Assembly: GCF_001646665.1 (NCBI RefSeq)
Contig: NZ_LWBU01000249.1
Location: 104,907 to 168,906 of the forward strand
Source: Streptomyces noursei
GTDB taxonomy: Bacteria > Actinomycetota > Actinomycetes > Streptomycetales > Streptomycetaceae
Length of the DNA stretch: 64,000 nucleotides
Direction: 5' to 3'
This document shows, piece after piece, positions 16,889 through 26,100 of the stretch (the first letter of the stretch is position 1; each line of letters opens with the position of its first letter). Under the pieces are notes generated by a model. The model was not told where the DNA came from and made no database searches. It worked only from the letters and a program-made list of their open reading frames with translations. A program made the translations under genes and the position numbers.

Positions 16889-17071
16889 TCACCCGGCGGC
16901 GGGGACGGGCGCGTCCATCAGGGTCGTGCGGCGCGGGTTGGCGGTGCTGGCGGGGAGGTCGACCGGGTGCTCCGGCCGCACGCCCTGGTCGAGCTCACCG
17001 GCGTCGGCCAGGTGCATCAGGGTGGTGCGGCGGGGGTTGGCGATGCTGCGCATGGTCATCGTCGTCTTCAT
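16889..17071 (-). CDS. Small peptide with two ANPRRTTLM repeats
   Basis: The 60-residue ORF contains ANPRRTTLM twice (DNA 17015-17041 and 16916-16942), 33 codons apart. The two DNA copies differ only at third codon positions (CCC/CCG, ACC/ACG), so amino acids and not bases are conserved in this frame. The section between is acidic and proline-bearing (HLADAGELDQGVRPEHPVDL). It has no signal peptide or membrane segment. Internal ATG codons at residues 5 and 7 are alternative starts. A leader-plus-core peptide or a short linear motif protein are both possible; no modifying enzyme gene lies beside it. I do not recognise the family. Confidence 0.6.
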   Translation of the reverse strand: MKTTMTMRSIANPRRTTLMHLADAGELDQGVRPEHPVDLPASTANPRRTTLMDAPVPAAG

Positions 17072-17659
17072 CGGTGGTGTCGACCTCGGGGTTGGGGCGC
17101 CGTCCGGGCGCCTCGTTGACGGTTTTTCCTTCTTTGTAAAGCGTCAGGCTAAACATGGGATTCCCCGTGATTGACGGTAGAAGGCAACGATCTATATGTG
17201 AGTTTGCTCACGCTACTAGGGTCGATCGCGACATAACGGACGGTCGGATGGGGCCCGAGAATCGGACATTGCGTACCTGAATGCAGCATTCCGCTGCTGA
17301 TCATGGCGACTGGGACACCCCCCACCCCCGAGCTCCCCACCAGCGACTCGTACGCGAACGCCCCATTTCTCCCCACTCGCTTTCTACGGCCGGTGACCCG
17401 TCACTCACGTGGTGTGACTCCATAACGGGCGGGGGTCGTCGGCCTTGTTGGAGATCCGGCACTGTGCTGGAATTCCACGCACCGCCGCGGATTCCAGACC
17501 GGCGCGCTGGGGCGCAACACAGCGCCGGGGCGGCGGTGAGGAAGGGGGATCTGCGCCGGTCACTCACGACCACCACTGGAGCGCGCTCGCGCTCCACGAC
17601 GCCGACACCGTCCTGTCCGTTCGCGCGGGGGGACGCCTGGTCCAGAGGTTGCGACGCTA
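17072..17659. other. Long intergenic control region before the first conservon
   Basis: No ORF here has convincing coding character. The left part is unusually AT-rich. On the minus strand a TATAGA (complement of 17191-17196) could be the -10 of the repeat-peptide gene, and the dyad GTGAG-TTTG-CTCAC (17198-17211) sits just upstream of it. Nearer cvnA1, TGGAGCGCG-CT-CGCGCTCCA (17577-17596) is a perfect 9-base inverted repeat. One or both dyads may be operators. Confidence 0.45.
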
Positions 17660-20600
17660 GTGCAGGGACGTTTCAAGAGGGATGGCAACGGGTCTCCCCA
17701 GGCCCGCCAGGGCCGAGGGGAAGCTGCGGCGGAGCAGGAGCCGCTCGGCGGGACCGACCGCGGCTCCTCGCCCCAGCACACCCAGGCCCCGGGACCGGCC
17801 GACGCCGGCGACGGCGGCGACCGTGCGGGACGCCCGGGTGCCGGACAGGGCGGCGACGCCACGTCCACGGCGGCCGGCAGGTCCCGTACGGGCAAGGGCG
17901 CCAAGGGCACGAAGACCGCCAAGGGTGCGAAGAGCGCGCCGTCCGAGAAGAGCCCCACGGACGCCGGTTCGCGAATAGCCCTGCGCAACTGGCGCATCAG
18001 CACGCGTCTGGTCTCGCTGCTCGCCCTCCCCGTGGTCGCGGCGACCACGCTGGGCGGCATCCGTATCAACGAGTCCATGAACGACATGGAGCAGCTGGAT
18101 CACATGCAGCTGCTGACCAAGCTGACCCAGGAGGCGACCAACCTCGCCCGGGCGCTCCAGGAGGAGCGCGACCTGACGGCCGGTCCCCTGTCCAACGGCA
18201 CCTCCCCCACCAACCTCAAGGTCACCGAGCCGCAGAAGAAGGCGGACCGGGCGCGTGACGCGTTCCTGCACGCCACCAACGACATCGGTGACACGCAGGG
18301 CGACGAGGCCCTGCAGAGCATCCACACGAACGTCACGCAGATCGCCCGCCAGGTCGTGACGCTCGGCAACATCCGCAGCGGCGCGTACAAGGACGGCGCC
18401 CAGGACTTCCAGACGGTCGAGCGCTACAACCGTCTGATCAACTCGCTGCTCAGCCTCTCGCAGGACATGGCCCAGGCGACCAGCAACCCGGAGATGATCA
18501 AGCGGACCCGAGCGCTGGCCGCGTTCTCGGCCGCCAAGGAGTACGCCTCCATCCAGCGTGCGATCATCGCCGCCGCTCTCCCCACGACCAGCCAGGAAAA
18601 GCGGTCGATGGACACGAACGACCGCGAGTACGGAGCGGCCGCTCGGGAGAACGAGGAGCAGGCCATGAACTCGTTCCAGAACATCTACAGCTCCCTCGGC
18701 GGCGACCCGACGGAACTGCTGGCCCCCCTCGGTCCCAACAACCCCTCCATCGCGCAGGCCGACACCTACGCGGACCTCGTGCTCCGCAACGACAACGGCA
18801 TGAAGCAGCAGGAGGCGCGCAACCACCTCGACTGGACCGACGCCTACGCCACCAAGATGCAGGTCATGGACACCATCGAGGCGTCCCTGCTCGGCGACAT
18901 GGACAGCACCGCCCGTGAGCTGCGCCAGGAGGAGCAGCGCGACGCGATCATCAACGGTGCCCTGATCCTCCTCGTGCTCGGCGTCTCGCTGGTCGGCGCC
19001 TTCGTGGTGGCCCGCTCCATGATCCGGTCGCTGCGGCGGCTCCAGGACACGGCGACCAAGGTCGCCCAGGAACGGCTGCCCGAGCTGGTCAAGCAGCTGT
19101 CCGAGGCCGACCCGCAGGACGTCGACACGTCCGTGGAGTCGGTGGGTGTGCACTCCCGGGACGAGATCGGCCAGGTGGCCGCGGCCTTCGACGACGTGCA
19201 CCGCGAGGCGGTCCGCCTCGCCGCCGAGCAGGCCCTGCTGCGGGGCAACGTCAACGCGATGTTCACCAACCTCTCGCGCCGCTCCCAGGGCCTCATCCAG
19301 CGCCAGCTGTCGCTGATCTCCGAGCTCGAGTCCCGCGAGGCCGACCCGGACCAGCTGTCGTCCCTGTTCAAGCTGGACCACCTCGCCACGCGTATGCGCC
19401 GTAACGGTGAGAACCTCCTCGTCCTCGCCGGTGAGGAGCCGGGGCGCCGGTGGACCCGGCCCGTCCCGCTCGTCGACGTGCTCCGTGCCGCCGCCTCCGA
19501 GGTGGAGCAGTACGAGCGCATCGAACTCGCCTCCGTGCCGGCGACCGAGGTCGCGGGCCGCGTCGTCAACGACCTCGTGCACCTCCTCGCCGAGCTGCTG
19601 GAGAACGCCACGTCGTTCTCCTCCCCGCAGACCAAGGTGCGCGTCACCGGTCACGCGCTGCCCGACGGGCGGGTGCTCGTCGAGATCCACGACACCGGTA
19701 TCGGTCTGTCCCCCGAGGACCTCGCCGCGATCAACGAGCGGCTCGCGTCGCCGCCCACCGTGGACGTGTCGGTCTCCCGGCGCATGGGTCTGTTCGTGGT
19801 CGGCCGCCTGTCCCTGCGGCACGGCATCCGCATCCAGCTGCGTCCGTCCGACTCGGGCGGTACGACCGCGCTGGTCATGCTCCCGGTGGACGTCGCCCAG
19901 GGCGGCAAGAAGCTGCCCGGCAAGCCCGGCCAGGGCGGCCAGGGCGGCATGCCGCAGGGCTCGTCCGGCCCCGGTGGCCGGCTCGCCGGCGGCCCCGGCG
20001 CGGCCGGTGGCGGCCGTCCCGGTCTGGCCGGCGGTCCCGGTGGCCCGGGTGGTGCCCCGGCGGGCCGCAACGGTCTCGGCGCGGGAGGCGGGCCGCGTGC
20101 CGCGCTGCCCGGCCGGGACGACGCGGCCGCGCGGCAGGGCGGGCCCCAGGGCGGACCGCAGGGCGGTCAGCCGGGTCGCCACGGCCGGCACGGCCAGGGC
20201 CAGGGCGCGCCGGCCGGACAGCCGCAGCAGCAGCGTCAGGGTTCCGGTGTCGCGGGCGCCTTCGGCGGTGGCGACGGCGGCCGCGGTACGCGGGACAACG
20301 GCATTCCGACGCGTTCGGACGTCTGGCAGAACGGTCCCGCCGAGCAGGCCCCCCGGCCCGGCAAGCAGCAGCTGCCGCCCTCCGGCGGTCCGCGCGCCGA
20401 ACTGCCCGGTGCCGGCCAGCAGCACCAGCAGCAGCCGCCCCGCCGGCAGCAGCAGCCCCAGCAGGCGGCCCAGCCGCAGCAGCCCGTTCAGCAGCAGCAG
20501 CCGCAGCAGCCGGTCCAGCAGCAGCGCCCCCAGCGCCCGCAGACCCCCAGCTGGGGCGCCGACGTGCCGCGCGGTCACGAGGAGCCGGAGACGACCGGGC

Positions 20601-21340
20601 AGTACGCCCGCCCGTCGGCCGACCGCCAGGACCCCGCGTCCACGGCGCAGTTCGCGCGCCCGGACTACAACGCCGGGCTCCCGCAGCAGCAGCCCGAGGC
20701 GCTGCCGCCCGCGCCCGGCGCCGGGGACGGCCGTACGCCGCTGTACGACACGCTGGAGACCAACTGGTTCCACCAGAACGGTCAGGCCCAGCAGCCGCCC
20801 CAGCAGCAGGAGGCGCCCGCACGCGGCGACGCCGCCGCGTACCCGGCCCACGACCGGACGATGCCGACCCCGGCCGTGCCGCAGCAGCCCGCGCCCCGTC
20901 CGGCGCGGCCCTCGCAGGCCCGGCCCACGCCGTCGCTGCCCTCGCGCCGCGACGTGCCGGCCGCCGGCCAGGCCTCCGGTCAGGGCGCGGCGCAGGCTCC
21001 CGGTCAGGGCTCCGGCCCGGGCACCGACCCGGCCTCCACGACCGGTGCGTGGCGCACCACCCCCAACGACGAGCTGGTGCGCCAGGCCGAGCGGGTCCGC
21101 AAGCCCGCCGCCGGCGGCGTCACCACCTCCGGCCTCCCCCGCCGGGTCCCGCGTGCCAATCTGGTACCGGGCACCGCGCAGGAGTCGGCCCACCAGTCCG
21201 GTCCGCAGGTCTCGCGTGCGCCTGATGACGTACGCGGCCGCCTGACCAACCTCCGCCGCGGCATCCAGCAGGGGCGTCAGGCAGGCAGCTCCACCACGGG
21301 CAGTTTCCACACAGGCCCCACTCACCAGCAGGAGCGTTAG
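17660..21340 (+). CDS. cvnA: Conservon sensor kinase-like protein CvnA (first copy)
   Basis: A 1226-residue membrane protein. Residues 1-110 are basic and disordered; a transmembrane helix lies at about 115-137 (SLLALPVVAATTLGG); an extracellular helical nitrate/nitrite-sensor (NIT)-like domain spans about 150-425; the second helix is at about 433-453; a HAMP-like linker follows; and a GHKL ATPase domain lies at about 590-740, with N box LLAELLENA (near 643) and G box DTGIGL (near 677). A classical DHp phospho-histidine helix is not obvious, apart from LDHLATRMRRNGENL. Residues 750-1226 are Gly/Pro/Gln-rich and disordered, ending in a conserved RGRLTNLRRGIQQGR block. The GTG at 17660 is preceded by only a weak AGAGG. 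Confidence 0.92.
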   Translation: MQGRFKRDGNGSPQARQGRGEAAAEQEPLGGTDRGSSPQHTQAPGPADAGDGGDRAGRPGAGQGGDATSTAAGRSRTGKGAKGTKTAKGAKSAPSEKSPTDAGSRIALRNWRISTRLVSLLALPVVAATTLGGIRINESMNDMEQLDHMQLLTKLTQEATNLARALQEERDLTAGPLSNGTSPTNLKVTEPQKKADRARDAFLHATNDIGDTQGDEALQSIHTNVTQIARQVVTLGNIRSGAYKDGAQDFQTVERYNRLINSLLSLSQDMAQATSNPEMIKRTRALAAFSAAKEYASIQRAIIAAALPTTSQEKRSMDTNDREYGAAARENEEQAMNSFQNIYSSLGGDPTELLAPLGPNNPSIAQADTYADLVLRNDNGMKQQEARNHLDWTDAYATKMQVMDTIEASLLGDMDSTARELRQEEQRDAIINGALILLVLGVSLVGAFVVARSMIRSLRRLQDTATKVAQERLPELVKQLSEADPQDVDTSVESVGVHSRDEIGQVAAAFDDVHREAVRLAAEQALLRGNVNAMFTNLSRRSQGLIQRQLSLISELESREADPDQLSSLFKLDHLATRMRRNGENLLVLAGEEPGRRWTRPVPLVDVLRAAASEVEQYERIELASVPATEVAGRVVNDLVHLLAELLENATSFSSPQTKVRVTGHALPDGRVLVEIHDTGIGLSPEDLAAINERLASPPTVDVSVSRRMGLFVVGRLSLRHGIRIQLRPSDSGGTTALVMLPVDVAQGGKKLPGKPGQGGQGGMPQGSSGPGGRLAGGPGAAGGGRPGLAGGPGGPGGAPAGRNGLGAGGGPRAALPGRDDAAARQGGPQGGPQGGQPGRHGRHGQGQGAPAGQPQQQRQGSGVAGAFGGGDGGRGTRDNGIPTRSDVWQNGPAEQAPRPGKQQLPPSGGPRAELPGAGQQHQQQPPRRQQQPQQAAQPQQPVQQQQPQQPVQQQRPQRPQTPSWGADVPRGHEEPETTGQYARPSADRQDPASTAQFARPDYNAGLPQQQPEALPPAPGAGDGRTPLYDTLETNWFHQNGQAQQPPQQQEAPARGDAAAYPAHDRTMPTPAVPQQPAPRPARPSQARPTPSLPSRRDVPAAGQASGQGAAQAPGQGSGPGTDPASTTGAWRTTPNDELVRQAERVRKPAAGGVTTSGLPRRVPRANLVPGTAQESAHQSGPQVSRAPDDVRGRLTNLRRGIQQGRQAGSSTTGSFHTGPTHQQER

Positions 21341-21763
21341 TTGAGACCGATGAGCCAAGCGGCCCAGAACCTGAATTGGCTGATCACCAACTTCGTGGAC
21401 AACACCCCCGGGGTGTCCCACACGGTGGTGGTCTCCGCCGACGGGCTCCTGCTGGCGATGTCCGAAGGGTTCCCCCGCGACCGCGCCGACCAGCTCGCGG
21501 CCGTGGCGTCCGGACTGACCTCGCTGACCGCGGGTGCGTCCCGGATCTTCGAGGGCGGCGCCGTCGCCCAGACCGTGGTGGAGATGGAGCGCGGCTTCCT
21601 CTTCCTGATGTCCATCTCGGACGGCTCCTCCCTCGCCGTGCTCGCGCACCCGGATGCCGACATCGGCCTCGTGGGGTACGAGATGGCCCTGCTCGTCGAC
21701 CGCGCGGGCAGCGTCCTCACCCCTGACCTGCGCGCGGAACTGCAGGGCAGCCTGCTCCACTGA
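21341..21763 (+). CDS. cvnB: Roadblock/LC7-family protein CvnB (first copy)
   Basis: A 140-residue roadblock/LC7 protein (AAQNLNWLITNFVDNTPGV ... VVVSADGLLLAMSEG), the family that acts as partner or GTPase-activating protein of small Ras-like GTPases such as CvnD. The TTG start directly follows the cvnA stop with GGAG (21331-21334) at good spacing; an ATG nine bases on would give 137 residues. The second conservon has GTG at the matching place, which supports the upstream start. Compared with its paralogue at 26428 the protein is nearly identical. Confidence 0.92.
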   Translation: MRPMSQAAQNLNWLITNFVDNTPGVSHTVVVSADGLLLAMSEGFPRDRADQLAAVASGLTSLTAGASRIFEGGAVAQTVVEMERGFLFLMSISDGSSLAVLAHPDADIGLVGYEMALLVDRAGSVLTPDLRAELQGSLLH

Positions 21764-21882
21764 GGCGGTACGCCCCAATCCGTACCTCCCCCCTCTTGCC
21801 TCGTTCACCGTCGGCCGCCCCCTCCGGCCCCCCACCGGCCAGTCAGACGACAGGCAGACCACCTGCTGTCACTGGAGGATCA

Positions 21883-22290
21883 ATGACCCCGCCCCCCGCC
21901 TCTCACGATCCGTACGGCGTCCCCACGGACGCCGGGTACGGCGTCGAAGGCGACCAGCCGCTGGTCCGGCCCTATGCCATGACCGGCGGCCGGACGAGGC
22001 CGCGCTACCAGCTCGCCATAGAAGCGCTGGTCAGCACCACGGCCGACCCGGCACACCTGGGAAGCCTGCTTCCCGAGCACCAGCGGATCTGCCATCTGTG
22101 CCGCGAGGTGAAGTCGGTGGCAGAGGTGTCGGCGCTGTTGTCGATGCCCCTGGGCGTCGCCCGGATCCTCGTCGCCGACCTGGCGGAGGCGGGCATGGTG
22201 GCGATCCACCAGCCGGGCAACGGAGAGGCCGGCGGAACGCCGGATGTGACACTGCTCGAAAGGGTGCTCAGTGGACTTCGCAAGCTCTAG
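21883..22290 (+). CDS. cvnC: DUF742 protein CvnC (first copy)
   Basis: A 135-residue conservon protein: a short disordered N-terminus, then the DUF742 core (PLVRPYAMTGGRTRPRYQLA ... EHQRICHLC ... LGVARILVADLAEAGMVAI ... LLERVLSGLRKL), which looks like a winged-helix fold. It may bind CvnA or CvnD; direct DNA binding has not been established to my knowledge. ATG at 21883 follows TGGAGGA. Its last 20 bases overlap the start of cvnD. Confidence 0.92.
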   Translation: MTPPPASHDPYGVPTDAGYGVEGDQPLVRPYAMTGGRTRPRYQLAIEALVSTTADPAHLGSLLPEHQRICHLCREVKSVAEVSALLSMPLGVARILVADLAEAGMVAIHQPGNGEAGGTPDVTLLERVLSGLRKL

Positions 22291-22858
22291 CGGCGGTTCC
22301 GGAGGCGGTCGCTCGACAACCTCCGCCAAGATCGTGGTGGCGGGCGGATTCGGCGTGGGCAAGACCACGTTCGTCGGCGCCGTCTCCGAGATCAACCCGC
22401 TGCGTACCGAGGCCGTCATGACGTCCGCTTCCGCGGGCATCGACGACCTCACCCACACCGGCGACAAGAAGACCACCACGGTCGCCATGGACTTCGGCCG
22501 CATCACCCTGGACCAGGACCTGATCCTGTACCTCTTCGGTACGCCCGGTCAGGACCGCTTCTGGTTCATGTGGGACGACCTGGTCCGCGGCGCCATCGGC
22601 GCGGTGGTGCTCGTCGACACGAGAAGGCTGGCCGACTGCTTCCCGGCGGTCGACTACTTCGAGAACAGCGGGCTGCCATTCGTCGTCGCGCTCAACGGTT
22701 TCGAGGGCCATCAGCCGTACACACCGGAAGAGGTGCGCGAGGCGCTGCAGATCGGCCCCGACACCCCGATCATCACCACCGACGCCCGCCACCGTGCCGA
22801 CGCCAAGAGCGCGCTGATCACGCTGGTGGAGCACGCTCTTATGGCCCGCCTCAAGTAG
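22271..22858 (+). CDS. cvnD: Ras-like GTPase CvnD (first copy)
   Basis: A 195-residue small GTPase-like protein. The P-loop GGFGVGKTTF and switch II GTPGQDRFW are canonical. The usual NKxD base-recognition motif reads ALNGFEG, so guanine selection may differ from Ras. In S. coelicolor conservon complexes (Cvn9), the GTPase joins the other three proteins at the membrane in a GPCR-like module. GTG at 22271 lies inside the cvnC end (20-base overlap), so translation is coupled. Confidence 0.92.
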   Translation: MDFASSSGGSGGGRSTTSAKIVVAGGFGVGKTTFVGAVSEINPLRTEAVMTSASAGIDDLTHTGDKKTTTVAMDFGRITLDQDLILYLFGTPGQDRFWFMWDDLVRGAIGAVVLVDTRRLADCFPAVDYFENSGLPFVVALNGFEGHQPYTPEEVREALQIGPDTPIITTDARHRADAKSALITLVEHALMARLK

Positions 22859-23005
22859 ACGTGCCCATACGGCAGTTGTCGTAGCGGCGTTCAGGGGCCG
22901 GGTGTGTCGTTAGACACGGCCGGCCCCGACGTTCATAACGTTTCGACAGAGAATTGCGGGGCGCCGGACACGAGACGCATCCGAATGGTGCCGCTGCGCT
23001 CACAT

Positions 23006-23029
23006 GAGCCCCGCCTTTTGGCGGGGCTC
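23006..23029 (+). terminator. Terminator after the first conservon
   Basis: A 10-base-pair stem GAGCCCCGCC/GGCGGGGCTC with a TTTT loop, followed by a short T-containing tract, lies about 150 bases past cvnD. It separates the two conservons into different transcripts. The rest of the 340-base gap (22859-23198) is likely the promoter region of the second conservon. Confidence 0.8.
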
Positions 23030-23198
23030 GCTCTTTATGCCCGATTTATCTGCGGTCTGAACCACTGAAGACGACCCCGATGGGGGGTTTGGAACGCGGC
23101 GGCTTTACGTGCTGCAATGCGACGAACTCCCGAGTAGTACGGCCCTGAAAAGAAAAACGGCACGACGTAGGTGCCGGCGCCGAGAGGTTGTTGGTCGA

Positions 23199-26100
23199 GT
23201 GAGGCGAAGCACGAAAAGCGCCGCAGAGCAGCAGGCGCGGGGCAATTTCACCCCGCCCGCACGCACAGCGGTGCCGCCTGCCGATACGCCCGGAACGCCG
23301 TCGGCCGCCTCCGGCGGCGGTGGCGGTCAGGGCAGCTCCAGCAAGATGTCCCCGCGCAACTGGCGCGTGGGCACCCGGCTGAACGCCATCCTCCTCATAC
23401 CCGTGCTCGTCGGGCTCGTCATGGGCGGCTTCCAGGTGAAGGCGGCCATCGACACCTGGCAGGAGGCACAGGACGCCGAGAAGACGGCGCTCATCGTGCG
23501 CGCCGCCTCGGAGTACGGCCAGGCGCTGCTCAACGAGCGCGACCTCACGGCCGTGCCGCTGCTCACAGCGAAGGGCCAGAGCGACTCGGAGGTCACCAAG
23601 GCGCGTGCCGAGACCGAGGCCGCCAAGGAGAAGTTCGACGAGGCCGTCAAGGACATGCCCTCGGGGCAGGGCCTCGAGCGGCGGCTCGAGCTGTTCCGGA
23701 ACGAGGAGCCCAGGCTCGAGAAGGTGCGGGAGAGCGCCTATTCCAAGGCGCAGGACCCGGTGACGACCGAAGAGGACTACACCGACGTCCAGCACTACCT
23801 CATGGAGTTCTCCAACGAGCTGGGGCTCGGCACCGGGAACGTCACCTCCTACGGCCGCATGGTCTACGCGATCCAGCTCGCCCAGGCCGCCCAGTCGCTC
23901 CAGCGCTCGATCGGCACGCACCTGCTGGTCCGTCCCAGCAAGGACGACGTGACGTTCGCCGAGCAGAGCCGGGCGTTCAACTCGTACAACTACCTGGAGC
24001 AGATCGCCCTCGGCGAGTACAACTCCGGTGGCACCGAGGAGGACGTCGACAAGCTCAAGGCGGTCATGCTGCGCCGCGCCGCCGAGGGCGACAAGAAGCT
24101 TCAGGCCGAGGGCATCAGCCTGAAGAAGGACGAGAACGGCTCGGTCCTCGCGCCCATGGCCGCGGAGATCGGCAACGCCGAGGACGCGGACGCGATCAAG
24201 GAGCTCGCGGCCAAGGGCATCGCTCCCGAGACGTGGCTGGGGGCCTCCTCCTCCAAGTTCGACGGTTACGGCGAGATCAGCACCGAGCTGGTGAACAAGG
24301 CCGTGGACGAGGCCGCCGAGATCTCCAGCGACGCCAAGACCGACGCCATCGTCATCGGCGCCATCGTCGTCGTCGCGCTGCTCACCGCCTTCATCCTGGC
24401 CGCGATGATGGCCCGGCAGATGAGCACCTCGATGAGCCGCCTGCGCACCGCCGCGTTCGACATCGCCGAGCAGCGCCTGCCGATGCTGGTCGACCAGCTC
24501 TCCCGTACCGACCCGGGCCGCGTCGACACCCGGGTGCAGCCGATCCCGATCGACTCCCAGGACGAGATCGGCGAGGTCGCCCGCGCCTTCGACCAGGTGC
24601 ACCGCGAGGCCGTCCGGCTCGCCGCCGAGCAGGCCCTGCTGCGGGGCAACGTCAACGCGATCTTCACCAACCTGTCGCAGCGCAACCAGTCGCTGATCGA
24701 GGGCCAGCTGACCCTGATCACCGAGCTGGAGAACAACGAGGCCGACCCGGACCAGCTGGAGAACCTCTTCCGCCTGGACCACCTGGCCACCCGTATGCGC
24801 CGCAACGGCGAGAACCTCCTCATCCTCGCCGGCGAGGAGCCCGGCCGCCGCTGGAACCAGCCCGTCCCGCTGGTGGACGTCCTGCGCGCCGCCTCCTCCG
24901 AGGTGGAGCAGTACGAGCGCATCGAGCTCACCGGCGTACCGGAGTCGGAGATCCACGGCCAGGCCGTGACCGACCTCGTGCACCTGCTGGCCGAGCTGCT
25001 GGAGAACGCCACGACGTTCTCCTCGCCGCAGACCAAGGTCCGGGTCACCGCGACCCGTCTCCCCGACGGCCGCGTGATGATCGAGATCCACGACAAGGGC
25101 ATCGGCCTGACCGCCGAGGACTTCGCCGACATCAACCACAAGCTGGCCAACCCGCCGACCGTGGACGCCGCGATCTCGCAGCGCATGGGCCTGTTCGTGG
25201 TCGGCCGCCTCGCCGACCGGCACGGCATCCGCGTCCAGCTGCGTCCCTCGGGCGAGCAGGCCGGTACGACGTCGCTGGTCATGCTTCCGGACGCGATCAC
25301 CCACGGTGGTGGTGGCGACCCGGCCATGCAGGACGACTTCACCGTCTCGCAGATCATCCCGGAGCAGCAGGCGTTCGAGGCGGCGCCGCTGCGGACGGCC
25401 GCCGAGCTGGGCTTCGACGACTCCCGGTACGAGCAGGCGTCGGGCGACGGCAACTCGCTGGACCCGGTGGGCCGCTCCCGGCTGCGCGAGGAGCGCCGTG
25501 CGGCGCTGGGCGCGCAGCTCCAGGGTGGCGAGGGCGAGCGGCAGATGTACCGCGACGACCCCGCCCAGGACCAGCAGGCCGCCGCGTACGACGAGCAGGG
25601 CGGCCAGGACGGCTACGGCTACGAGCAGCCGTACGAGCAGCAGCAGCAGTACGAGCAGCCGGCCGGCTACGCGCAGGACGCCTACGACGGCCAGGACGGC
25701 TACCAGCAGCAGTACGCCGGCGGTGACTACGCGACGGGCGAGTACGCGACCGGCGAGTACCCCGAGCCGTCCTATGCGGAATCCGGTTTTCCGGCTCAGG
25801 AGTCCCAGCAGCCGCAGTACGACAACCAGTTCGAGCCCCAGTCCCACCAGGGCGAGTGGCAGGAGCAGGCTTCCTACGAGGGCGGTTACGAGTCCGGGTA
25901 CGCGACGGAATCGGAATCTTCCCAGGGCGCTCCCACGAACGGCCGCGAGCGCGTAGGCTTCTCCTCGGGCCCCACCCCGAGCACCGGTCACGAGCTGACC
26001 GACGCCGGTCTGCCGCGCCGCGGCAGCCAGCAGCAGGCTCCGGCCCCGCAGCAGCAGCGGCAGGTTCCTCAGGCGGAGCAGACGCAGCCGGTCCAGCGGG

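Noticed and set aside
17092..17154. Alternative minus-strand frame starting MFSLTLYKEGKTVNEAP near the repeat peptide
   Set aside because: It starts well, but its later part is low-quality and the two DNA repeats vary only at third positions of the other frame, so that frame is the coding one. It remains a weak possibility as an upstream leader ORF.
17281..18258. Long + strand ORF starting MQHSAADHGDWD ahead of and into cvnA
   Set aside because: It runs out of frame through the start of cvnA, has poor codon-position bias before 17660, and contains no recognisable domain.
17657..21862. 1401-codon minus-strand ORF opposite cvnA
   Set aside because: It mirrors the coding strand of cvnA, is Arg/Gly/Leu-rich and has no motif; a similar shadow of 1234 codons lies opposite the second cvnA.
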